This document shows, one piece after another, positions 14,905 through 22,697 of a stretch of DNA of 23,676 nt (within the stretch, counting starts at the first letter, position 1; every line of letters starts with the position of its first letter). The stretch comes from Cyanobacteria bacterium Co-bin13 (GTDB taxonomy: Bacteria; Cyanobacteriota; Cyanobacteriia; Phormidesmidales; Phormidesmidaceae), in NCBI GenBank assembly GCA_014534385.1, contig JACVRP010000006.1, positions 1 to 23,676 on the forward strand, written 5' to 3'. Below the pieces are notes generated by a model. That model ran no database searches. It had not been told where the DNA came from and saw nothing but the letters and a program-made list of their open reading frames with translations. The translations under genes and the position numbers were made by a program.

Positions 14905-15849
14905 TTAGGGAATCGGCACTGCGTTAAGCACCTGCTCAATCAGCGTGATCGCCCGATGGTTGCCTGCCGGAATTAGCCGGTGGGCCAAAACGTAAGGAGC
15001 CAAGTGCTTAGCATCATCGGGAATGGCGTATTCGCGGCCCTCGATAAAGGCCAGCGCCTGCACCGCTCGGTAGAAAGCAGCCGTGCCCCTGGGGCTAACA
15101 CCGAGCGTGATGGCTTCGTGGTTGCGGGTAAAGCGAGTCAGGTCCAAAATGTAGCGCTGTAGCGACTCTTCTACCCGCACTTTGGCGCACTGCTGACGCA
15201 GCAGCTTTACCTCTTCCAGGGAAATGCAGGGCTGCAGCGAAGCCGGGTTAATGCCTGCCTCCATCTGCTGCAGCATTCGCAGTTCCTCATCGGCTGAGGG
15301 GTAGCCCAGGCTAAAGGACAGTGCAAAGCGGTCCATTTGAGCTTCGGGCAAAGGAAAGGTGCCCTGATACTCCACTGGGTTTTGGGTGGCGATCACAAAG
15401 AAGGGGTCTGGGACGGGGCGAGACATGCCGTCGATTGTGACCTGGTGCTCCTCCATCACCTCCAGCAGGGCCGACTGGGTACGGGGCGTAGCCCGGTTGA
15501 TCTCATCGGCCAGCAGCACATTGGTAAACACGGGCCCTGGCATAAACTGAAACTCAGCCGTGCTGGGGTTCCAGATGTTGGTGCCAGTGACGTCGGTGGG
15601 CATCAGGTCTGGGGTGGACTGGATGCGCTGAAAGGAGCCGTCTAGGCAGCGGGAGAGCGACTTGGCCAGCAGGGTCTTACCCACGCCAGGGACATCTTCC
15701 AGCAGGGCATGGCCGCCTGAAAACAGGGCTACGAGAACCAGCCGAATGGCGTCTGACTTGCCAACAACGGTTTTATTGAGGTTCTGGTAGAGCGTGTCGA
15801 TGCGATCGCGCATGGCGCTAGAAGATGCCTGGATTAAAGGTGCGGGCAT
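14905..15849 (-). CDS. MoxR-family AAA+ ATPase
   Basis: A 314-residue ATPase of standard MoxR length. Walker A is PGVGKTLLAKS (Lys58), Walker B is VLLADEINRA (Asp115, Glu116) and sensor 1 lies in the FFVIATQNPVEYQGTFPLPEAQMDRF region, which is diagnostic for MoxR. The C-terminal lid has SPRGTAAFYRAVQALA, with the sensor 2 arginine. MoxR proteins act as chaperone-like ATPases that mature metal-dependent or membrane complexes, usually beside DUF58 and von Willebrand factor A genes. None of these partners is present here, so it is an orphan copy or its partners lie elsewhere. It lies 106 bp downstream of ribF on the same strand and may share its transcript. Confidence 0.93.
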   Translation of the reverse strand: MPAPLIQASSSAMRDRIDTLYQNLNKTVVGKSDAIRLVLVALFSGGHALLEDVPGVGKTLLAKSLSRCLDGSFQRIQSTPDLMPTDVTGTNIWNPSTAEFQFMPGPVFTNVLLADEINRATPRTQSALLEVMEEHQVTIDGMSRPVPDPFFVIATQNPVEYQGTFPLPEAQMDRFALSFSLGYPSADEELRMLQQMEAGINPASLQPCISLEEVKLLRQQCAKVRVEESLQRYILDLTRFTRNHEAITLGVSPRGTAAFYRAVQALAFIEGREYAIPDDAKHLAPYVLAHRLIPAGNHRAITLIEQVLNAVPIP

Positions 15850-15955
15850 GAAATTTACTGCTGAGGTGCCTTTAGGCTTATCATGCCCTGCTTCAGGCTG
15901 ATTTGCCCACCTTGCCCTGGGCGCTTAGCCCAGACTAAGCTCTCAATTCTGGCCC

Positions 15956-17059
15956 CTAGCTCAAGGCCAGGGCCGTCTCACAGTCAGCCTGAATCTGGCG
16001 CTTAAGGCCATCGAGGGACTCAAAGCGCTGTTCGGGGCGCAGGTAGCGATCTAGGACCACCCGCAGGGTTTGACCGTAGAGATCGCCTGACCACTGCAGC
16101 AGGTGGACTTCAATGGTTTGGGTCGTGCCATCGACAGTGGGGCGGCTGCCAATATTCATCACGCCGGCAATAAAAGGGCGAGGGTCGTCTTTAACGCCAA
16201 GCACCCGTACGCTATAAACACCGTTGCAGGGCAGAAACTTTTCTGCAGGCACTTTCAAATTAGCGGTCGGAAAGCCAATTGTTCGGCCCAACTGCTGCCC
16301 CTGCACTACCCGTCCGGTCAGACCGTAGGGCCTTCCCAGCAGCTGCTCTGCCGTTGCTAGCTCAGCCGTTTCGAGGGCAGTGCGAATGCGGGAGCTGCTG
16401 ATGCGTTGGCTCCCGGTCTCCGATGTTTGACCCTGGCAGCCGTCCTGCAGCAGCGGCACAACCGTTACCCCAAAGCCCCAGCGCTGACCCAACCTCTGCA
16501 GATCCTCTATCGAACCTGAGCGCCTGCAGCCAAAGCGAAAATCAATGCCCACGCTGACGTGGCGGGCCTGCAGATGACGCACCAAAATTAACTCAACAAA
16601 TTGCTCTGGGCTGAGGCTGGCTAATTCCTGGTTAAAGGGCAGCAGAACTAGCTGGTCTACCCCCATCTCCTTGAGCTGTAGGGCCTTTTCATCAATTGGC
16701 GTGAGCAGGGGGCGAGAAACGCCCGAAAAGTATTCCTGGGGATGGGGATAAAAGGTGAGAACGGTCGCAATCGGCGGTGCCCAACTGGGCTGAGGCGCAT
16801 CGGGTGGACCGTCGCTATTGATAATAGAAAACTTGCGATCGCTATAGCCCCTAAACAGTGCCAGAGAGGCTAAATCTAGAACCGAGGCGTCGATACCGTC
16901 GTCGACCCCTGCTCCCTGGCTAATGGCAGCTTTTTGGGCCTGGGCTGCCTCGAGAACCGGGCGAATGACTTCCCGGTGCCCTAGATGGACCCCATCAAAG
17001 TTGCCCAGCGCTACATACGCTGGCCCCTTAGCAGTGGTTGGCGAAGAAGTTATCCACAC
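15956..17059 (-). CDS. ribF: Bifunctional riboflavin kinase / FAD synthetase
   Basis: A 367-residue enzyme that makes FMN from riboflavin and FAD from FMN. The start is a GTG at 17059 because an in-frame stop lies two codons upstream. The adenylyltransferase half has GNFDGVHLGH (19-28, with the HxGH site), LTFYPHP (~101-107), GIDFRFGCRRSGS and ISSSRIRTAL. The kinase half has GRPYGLTGRVVQGQQLGRTIGFPTANL, with the PTAN metal site, and GVMNIGSRPTVDG. All catalytic motifs are intact. Odd feature: residues ~45-95, between the first helix and the LTFYPHP strand, form an insertion of roughly 50 residues, rich in Asp, Ser and Pro, that ordinary RibF lacks. It contains a HIP1-extended repeat encoding YSDRK. 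Confidence 0.93.
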   Translation of the reverse strand: MWITSSPTTAKGPAYVALGNFDGVHLGHREVIRPVLEAAQAQKAAISQGAGVDDGIDASVLDLASLALFRGYSDRKFSIINSDGPPDAPQPSWAPPIATVLTFYPHPQEYFSGVSRPLLTPIDEKALQLKEMGVDQLVLLPFNQELASLSPEQFVELILVRHLQARHVSVGIDFRFGCRRSGSIEDLQRLGQRWGFGVTVVPLLQDGCQGQTSETGSQRISSSRIRTALETAELATAEQLLGRPYGLTGRVVQGQQLGRTIGFPTANLKVPAEKFLPCNGVYSVRVLGVKDDPRPFIAGVMNIGSRPTVDGTTQTIEVHLLQWSGDLYGQTLRVVLDRYLRPEQRFESLDGLKRQIQADCETALALS

Positions 17060-17550
17060 GCTTCACATTTTGACACACTTTCAGGCAGATCCTCAGCCTC
17101 CTCCCAAGGTAACCTCTACCGGAGCCCCTTGGAGAATCCTAGAGAGCCTAAAGCTCCAAGCAAGGCCGTGGACCCGCCTGCTAATTAGGGCCAGATCTGT
17201 GGACCCCAACAAAACTTCCCTTCAAGCTTCAGCATGATGCTGGAAATATTGGTGCTGGAAATACGGGGTCGTCCCTCCGTAACATCCTTATACCAAGTTT
17301 CCAATGTTGCTTCTTAGTTTCTACGTATTATAGCGGCTTTGGTTTTTAGCAGTGCTTGCTCAATCCCTGTTCTGCAACCTCCGTTGGAGCAGGGTTGTTT
17401 AAGCCTCGGACAAAGAGTAAAGCGATAGCCATGAAGCGTTGATGAGAGGAAAAGAACTTCCGAGGAATTACGGACGTATCCCTACTTGTAAATTTGTTAA
17501 GTCTGAACAGAGCGAACACAGGCACACCCACAGGGACATCTTTGACAGCT
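17060..17550. other. 491-bp divergent spacer between ribF and the GGDEF/EAL gene
   Basis: The spacer carries promoters for both flanking genes. A TATAAT lies on the minus strand (17327-17332). CAGCATGATGCTG (17230-17242) is a 13-bp palindrome with one central base. TGCTGGAAATA occurs twice as a direct repeat (17238-17248 and 17253-17263). GACCCC (17202-17207) and GGGGTC (17265-17270) bracket this block, so it can fold. No convincing gene is visible on either strand. Confidence 0.45.
17327..17332 (-). promoter_or_regulatory. Consensus -10 box, probably for ribF
   Basis: TATAAT on the minus strand matches the sigma-70 type -10 consensus exactly and points towards ribF, about 260 bp before its start. 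No good TTGACA-like -35 lies 16-18 bp upstream. The box is therefore plausible but unproven; many cyanobacterial promoters lack a -35. Confidence 0.35.
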
Positions 17551-19758
17551 ATGAAATCCACGGTTGCAGCATCTGGGGCGGGCCTCTCCTATGAGCAGTC
17601 TGTCCCTCCCAACTTACATCTACAGTCCACCCTCGATGCCCTAACTCTCCACCGAGTTGCCCTGGACATTCGAGAGCCAGCCCGGTGTGTGGTTGAGCTG
17701 TTTGACCACTACCCTCTCCTGCCCGGCCTGATCTTGACCCAGGCTGGGCTTTTTTTTGGGGTGTTGTCTCGGCAGCGGTTTTACGAGCTGATGGGGCGAC
17801 CGTTTAGCCTTGAGCTGTTTGCCCAACGCAGCCTAGCCACGATTTGTCGCTGTCTCGATGTCAGAGCCTGGTGTTTGCCCGTTTCCACGCCAATTGTTTT
17901 TGCTGCCCGCCAGGCGCTGCAGCGAGACGCTGAGTCTTTCTATGAACCGATTGCTGTGGAGGTACCAAACCAAAACATTTGTTTACTCGATATTTATGAG
18001 CTGTTTCAGGCCCAGGCCCTAATTCATGAGTTGGCCGTAGATGCGCTGAAAGAAAGCCAGTATGCTCTGATAGCGGAAAAGGAACTGGCCCAAATTACCC
18101 TGCAGTCAATTGGAGATGGGGTAATCACCACCGATGCCAGCGGTAAAATTCAGTCCCTCAACCGCATTGCCGAACAGCTTACGGGCTGGACTCAACAGCA
18201 GGCTCGGGGGCTGAGCCTACATCAGGTGTTTACCTGCGTAGATGAAAGTACGGGGCAGCCCCAGCCGCCTTCATTAAAGGGGCTGCCCCTGGCGGAACAG
18301 CCCCAGACGCTGGCGATGACCGGACGGCTAATTGACCGGGAAAAGCAGGAGCGCATTATTGACTATTCCACCTCGCCCATTTGCGATGCCCAGGGGGGCA
18401 TTCACGGGGTCGTGCTGGTGCTGCGAGATATTACGCACCAACGGCGGTTGGCCCGTCAGCTCCACTGGCAGGCCAGCCACGACGCGCTAACGGGTCTGAC
18501 CAACCGTAATGAGTTTGAGCGGCTGCTACAGGAGGTCACCCAGCAGCCCCCCACCAGAGCCGCTCAGCACACGCTTTGCTACCTGGACCTGGACCGCTTC
18601 AAGATTGTCAATGATACCTGCGGCCATCTGGCGGGAGATGAGCTGCTGCGACAGATCAGTGTGCTGCTGCAAAGTCAGGTGCGGGGCAGTGATGTGGTGG
18701 CCCGCTTGGGGGGAGATGAGTTTGGCATTTTGCTCTACGAGTGCAGTCTTGATCAGGGGACTGCAATCGCACAAGTTATCCGCCACGAAATTCAGCAGTT
18801 CCGCTTTTTGTGGGAGGGGCAAACGTTTACTATCGGAGCCAGCATCGGCATAACCGCCCTAGACGGGTCTCTGCCGCCAACGGAGGTGCTGCGTCAGGGC
18901 GATCTGGCCTGCTATTGGGCCAAACACGAGGGCCGCAATCGCGTTTGCCAGTTTCAGGAGGTAGAAGGCGACCACAGCTCAGAGTTTGGCATGGTTTGGG
19001 TCTCCCGGCTGACTCAGGCGCTTGATCAGGGCGGGTTTTGCCTATATCAGCAAAAGGTGGTAGATCCCTGGGGCAAAGACCAGCCGCTCCACAGTGAACT
19101 GCTGCTGCGCCTGGTTGATCGAGACAAGACCCTGCACCTGCCCAATGCCTTTTTGCCCACGGCAGAGCGCTATAGCCTCATGCCTGACATCGACCGCTGG
19201 GTGATTCACCACGCGTTTAAAGCGTTTGGCCAGCGCCAGGCCAGCGCCTCAGCTAGCTTACCAGCAGGGGCGACCGCCCCGCTTTCTCGCTTTGCCATTA
19301 ACCTCTCGGGAGCCAGCCTCAACGACGATCGCCTGGTGGAGTTTATTCAAACGGAGATGGCGGCTCAGGCAGTTGCCCCCCAGCAGGTCTGCTTTGAGAT
19401 TACGGAAACAGTTGCGATCGCAAACCTAACCCGCGCCAGCGCTATCATCCATGCCCTCAAACAGCTGGGCTGCCATTTTGCCCTCGACGACTTTGGCTGC
19501 GGCATGTCAGCCCTGACCTCGCTCAAAACGCTGCCGGTCGATTTCCTCAAGATCGACGGCAGCTTCATTCGAGACATCACCACCGATGCCGTTGCCTTTG
19601 TCATGGTCAAGTCAATCCACGAAGTGGCGCGGGTGATGGGGCTCAAGACCATTGCTGAGTGGGTTGATAACGAGGCTACCCTCAATACCCTACGCGGCAT
19701 CGGCGTTGACTATGTGCAGGGCTATTTTATCGATCAGCCCCAGTCCATAGAGGCATGA
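17551..19758 (+). CDS. GGDEF/EAL c-di-GMP enzyme with CBS-like and PAS input domains
   Basis: A 735-residue protein from the ATG at 17551 (an upstream TTG at 17494 is less likely). The N-terminal ~30-160 resembles the degenerate CBS-pair input found before cyanobacterial GGDEF domains (LILTQAGLFFGVLSRQRFYELMGRPF). A PAS domain follows at ~172-300 (ITLQSIGDGVITTDASGKI). The GGDEF domain (~305-465) has intact GGDEF at 387-391, an RxxD inhibitory site (RGSD) and metal Asp346, so cyclase activity is expected. The EAL domain (~485-735) has ELL in place of EAL (516-518). It keeps Arg520, the Asn of INLS, the Glu of EITE, DDFG (646-649), Lys667 and QGY, so phosphodiesterase activity is possible. It is soluble. 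It converges with the phytochrome-like gene, 12 bp apart. Confidence 0.93.
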   Translation: MKSTVAASGAGLSYEQSVPPNLHLQSTLDALTLHRVALDIREPARCVVELFDHYPLLPGLILTQAGLFFGVLSRQRFYELMGRPFSLELFAQRSLATICRCLDVRAWCLPVSTPIVFAARQALQRDAESFYEPIAVEVPNQNICLLDIYELFQAQALIHELAVDALKESQYALIAEKELAQITLQSIGDGVITTDASGKIQSLNRIAEQLTGWTQQQARGLSLHQVFTCVDESTGQPQPPSLKGLPLAEQPQTLAMTGRLIDREKQERIIDYSTSPICDAQGGIHGVVLVLRDITHQRRLARQLHWQASHDALTGLTNRNEFERLLQEVTQQPPTRAAQHTLCYLDLDRFKIVNDTCGHLAGDELLRQISVLLQSQVRGSDVVARLGGDEFGILLYECSLDQGTAIAQVIRHEIQQFRFLWEGQTFTIGASIGITALDGSLPPTEVLRQGDLACYWAKHEGRNRVCQFQEVEGDHSSEFGMVWVSRLTQALDQGGFCLYQQKVVDPWGKDQPLHSELLLRLVDRDKTLHLPNAFLPTAERYSLMPDIDRWVIHHAFKAFGQRQASASASLPAGATAPLSRFAINLSGASLNDDRLVEFIQTEMAAQAVAPQQVCFEITETVAIANLTRASAIIHALKQLGCHFALDDFGCGMSALTSLKTLPVDFLKIDGSFIRDITTDAVAFVMVKSIHEVARVMGLKTIAEWVDNEATLNTLRGIGVDYVQGYFIDQPQSIEA

Positions 19759-19759
19759 G

Positions 19760-19788
19760 CTTCACTCAGCCTAAAAGCGGAAGTGAAG
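19760..19788. terminator. Hairpin across both stop codons of the convergent c-di-GMP genes
   Basis: CTTCACT (19760-19766) and AGTGAAG (19782-19788) form a 7-bp stem with a 15-nt loop. It covers the 12-bp gap and the last codons of the minus-strand gene. It can form in both transcripts. There is no strong U-run, so termination would be weak. Confidence 0.3.
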
Positions 19789-22449
19789 GGTCCGGCTTTT
19801 GCAGCAAATCTTTGTCCCCTCCGGAATGCAGTATTCCTGAATAAACCGCATCATGCCCTGGGCGCTGAGGGGCCGACTAAACAGATAGCCCTGGGCACAG
19901 TGGCACTGCAAATCTAGCAGAACCTGCAGCTGAGACTCAGTTTCAACGCCTTCAGCAATCACCGTCAGGCCCAAACCCCGGCCCAGTGCCACGATAGTTT
20001 GCGCGATGGCGGCATCGCCTGGGTTGTCCATCAGGTCCTGGGTGAAGGCTTTGTCCAGCTTCAAGGTATCCAGCGGAAAATGCTTAATCGCCGTGAGAGA
20101 AGAATATCCTGTGCCAAAATCATCCAGGGCAATGCGAATACCCGTCTGCCGCAGCTGCCCCAGCATCCGAATGGTTGAGTCCATATCCTGCATGGCCGCG
20201 CTTTCGGTAATCTCTAGCTCCAGACAGGCTGGAGGAACATCGTAGGCATTCAAAGCTTCCCAGACCAGCTGCGGCAGATCGGCCCGGTAAAACTGCTTGG
20301 GAGACAGGTTGACACACACGCGCAGATCCGGAAATCCGGCCTGACCCCAGAGTTGCTGTTGCTGGCAGGCCGTCCGCAGGGCCCAGCGCCCGATATCGTG
20401 AATCAGACCGGTCTCTTCAGCCAGCGGGATAAATTCGCCCGGTGAGATGAAGCCCAGGGTGGGGTGCTGCCAGCGAATTAAAGCTTCTAGCCCAATCAAT
20501 CGCCCCGTAGCAATCTCTAGCTGTGGCTGGTAGTAAAGCTCTAGCTGCTGGCTGATCAGGGCCCGTCGCAGGTCCCCCTCTAGCGTCAGCGCTTCTAGGG
20601 CCGCTGGGCCTTTCTCTCGCTGATACAGCTGAAACGTGTGGAGCCCCTCCTGCTGGGCTTTTTGCACGGCAACCCCGGCGCAGCGGAGCAGGGTATCAGC
20701 ATCTTCTCCATCGTAGGGAGCCAGTGCCATGCCTAGGCTAGAGGTGATGTAAATCTCCCTTTCCTGAAGCTGAAACGGTTCTGCAACATGCACCATAATC
20801 TCTTCGATCAGGGCCAGCACGTCTTCTGCTGAGTGTAGCCCCGGCAGCAGCAGGGTAAATTCATCGCTGCCCCAGCGGGCTAAAAAGTCTTGGGGTCGCA
20901 GGTTAGCCTGCAGCCGGTCAGCTACCTGTCGCAGCAGCTGATCGCCCGCCTCCGAGCCTAAACTTTCATTGATGCGCTTAAAGCGATTGACGTCCAAAAT
21001 GGCGATGCCGATCATTTCATTGGACTGATCGGCCTCCATAAGCGCCAGCGTCAGCCGCTCTGTAAACAGCAGCCGATTGGGTAGGCCGGTCAGGCTATCG
21101 TGGGAACTTTGGTAGCGCACCATCGCTTCTATGCGCCGCTGCAGCACCGACATTGACAGGTGTAGACCAATTGCCTGCAGCAGCTTCAGCTCTTCGACGC
21201 TCCAGGGTTCGGGCTGGTCCTGACGCAGCTCTCGCCAGACCTCAAAGGACAGTTTGGGAAACTGTAGCCGCTGATTAGAGGCACACTGACCGGCCCAGGC
21301 AATATTGACGCTATGGCCTCGACGAAATAGCGTGATGCACCCCAGGTAATGCTCCTGAAAGGCCAGGGGAATGACCAGAAAGGAGCGGATTGGGGTTGGT
21401 TCAAACAGGTTGGCCAGCAGCTTCCACGAGTCCGGCTGAAGATCGGGCAGGGTGCCAGAGAAGGGCTGATTGCTGGGATAAATGGCTGATTTGCTTTGGT
21501 CTAGAGGGGCCAGTGTCTGCCGGGTAAAAGCAGTATGCCCGCTCATATCGGCCTCTGTTGCCCCTCCATGGGTTTGCTGATCTACCCACGCCTGCCACAG
21601 AGGCATCTCCTCTAGCGCCTGCGCCAGCGGCTGGTCGCCAACGGTATAGGTCTGGCTGTGGGGGTTGATCCGGTCTCCCACCAGGTAAAGCCGTCCACCG
21701 CTGGCCTTGAGTTCTTTTACCAGAGTTTCCAGTACCTGCTGGCGTAGGCTAGCCTGCGCCAGCGGATAGTGCAGGATTTGGCTGACGCGGCTAACAATGG
21801 CTTCGTGCTCGGCCTGCTGCTGTGCCTGAAGCAGGAGGGAAGACTGTGCGATCGCAATTTCCAGCTGATCTGCCAACAGCTGCAGGATCTGCAGCTCCCG
21901 CTCACTGAAGCGGCGAGGCGCAGAGTGGTGAACCGCCAGCAGCCCCCACAGCCCCTCCTGATGCAAAATCGGCATCACCAAAGAAGAGGCCACCCCCATG
22001 GCGGAGAGATATTCCAGGTGGCAGGGATCTACCTGCCTGTAGTCAAGCGGCTTGACAGCTCCGGAGTGCAAATCCTCCCGGCTGCTAACCGTTTTGCGCT
22101 GAGCCGACACATCGACAATTACCCGCAGACGAGCCTTAATAAACTGAGCTCGCGCTTCTGGCGGAATATCTGCTGCCGGAAAGCGAAGATTTTGTAGGCT
22201 TGGCAAGGCCGCTACATTGACAGCCTCAGCAATGACTTCTCCGCTTCCGTCTGGCTCAAAACAGTAGATTTTAACTCGATCAACTTTAAGAAGCTTGAAG
22301 ATTTCTTGTACAGCGGAGTCCAAGACCTCACTCAGGTCTAAAGACTGGCGAATACGGCTGGTAATTTGATAAAGCAGATTTTCGTAGTCAGACACCTGAA
22401 TAACCCCGTTAAAGGCAGAGAAACAGACGCTGCATCTGGTCTCTGGCAT
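19771..22449 (-). CDS. Cph2-like knotless phytochrome with GGDEF and EAL output domains
   Basis: An 892-residue protein laid out as GAF1 - GAF2/PHY-like - GGDEF - EAL, the plan of the N-terminal part of Synechocystis Cph2. GAF1 (~25-200) carries the phytochrome motif FPAADIP (Asp94) and the bilin-binding Cys143-His144 in DPCHLEYLSAMGV. The second module (~215-440) has a tongue-like segment with WAG (385-387), PKLSF (398-402, normally PRxSF) and PWSVEEL. There is no N-terminal PAS or knot. The GGDEF domain reads GSDEF (527-531) with the RPQD inhibitory site. The EAL domain has EALIRW (655-660), DDFGTGYSS and QGYLFSRP, all intact. A red/far-red-gated c-di-GMP phosphodiesterase, perhaps also a cyclase, is inferred. 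GAF1 to PHY-like assignments rest on motifs only. Confidence 0.88.
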   Translation of the reverse strand: MPETRCSVCFSAFNGVIQVSDYENLLYQITSRIRQSLDLSEVLDSAVQEIFKLLKVDRVKIYCFEPDGSGEVIAEAVNVAALPSLQNLRFPAADIPPEARAQFIKARLRVIVDVSAQRKTVSSREDLHSGAVKPLDYRQVDPCHLEYLSAMGVASSLVMPILHQEGLWGLLAVHHSAPRRFSERELQILQLLADQLEIAIAQSSLLLQAQQQAEHEAIVSRVSQILHYPLAQASLRQQVLETLVKELKASGGRLYLVGDRINPHSQTYTVGDQPLAQALEEMPLWQAWVDQQTHGGATEADMSGHTAFTRQTLAPLDQSKSAIYPSNQPFSGTLPDLQPDSWKLLANLFEPTPIRSFLVIPLAFQEHYLGCITLFRRGHSVNIAWAGQCASNQRLQFPKLSFEVWRELRQDQPEPWSVEELKLLQAIGLHLSMSVLQRRIEAMVRYQSSHDSLTGLPNRLLFTERLTLALMEADQSNEMIGIAILDVNRFKRINESLGSEAGDQLLRQVADRLQANLRPQDFLARWGSDEFTLLLPGLHSAEDVLALIEEIMVHVAEPFQLQEREIYITSSLGMALAPYDGEDADTLLRCAGVAVQKAQQEGLHTFQLYQREKGPAALEALTLEGDLRRALISQQLELYYQPQLEIATGRLIGLEALIRWQHPTLGFISPGEFIPLAEETGLIHDIGRWALRTACQQQQLWGQAGFPDLRVCVNLSPKQFYRADLPQLVWEALNAYDVPPACLELEITESAAMQDMDSTIRMLGQLRQTGIRIALDDFGTGYSSLTAIKHFPLDTLKLDKAFTQDLMDNPGDAAIAQTIVALGRGLGLTVIAEGVETESQLQVLLDLQCHCAQGYLFSRPLSAQGMMRFIQEYCIPEGTKICCKSRTLHFRF

Positions 22450-22518
22450 TCAGTGTTCCCAGCTACAAAGACTCCCTCACGATGGTTCTTCCAGGTCTCA
22501 GATAGCGTTAAGCCAACA

Positions 22519-22549
22519 AAAAGGGGAAGCTAACTTAGCTTCCCCTTTT
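22519..22549 (-). terminator. Strong intrinsic terminator downstream of prk
   Basis: AAAAGGGGAAGCTAA (22519-22533) pairs perfectly with TTAGCTTCCCCTTTT (22535-22549), giving a GC-rich hairpin with T-runs on both sides. Read on the minus strand it ends with TTTTT and lies about 150 bp after the prk stop codon. It also insulates the phytochrome-like gene, which starts at 22449, from prk transcription. Confidence 0.85.
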
Positions 22550-22697
22550 CTGATTTGTCTCTTGTTGCCAGCAGACTGGCAGGGTGTGTATCGCAGCGCG
22601 TGACCCACCAGACCTAACAAAGAGCAGCTTTTGCCTGGGAGACGGTGCGTTGTGCCAAGGCGATAACACCCCCTACCTTCTGCCCTCTGCCTTTCCC

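Noticed and set aside
17346..17561. 71-codon open frame on the minus strand in the spacer before the GGDEF/EAL gene
   Set aside because: It runs across the start of the GGDEF/EAL gene, has no start signal and its product is not protein-like.
19096..19116. ELL in place of EAL read as a dead phosphodiesterase
   Set aside because: The Glu, Arg, Asn, DDFG, Lys and QGY positions needed for catalysis are all kept, and ELL/EVL variants occur in active members, so inactivity cannot be claimed.
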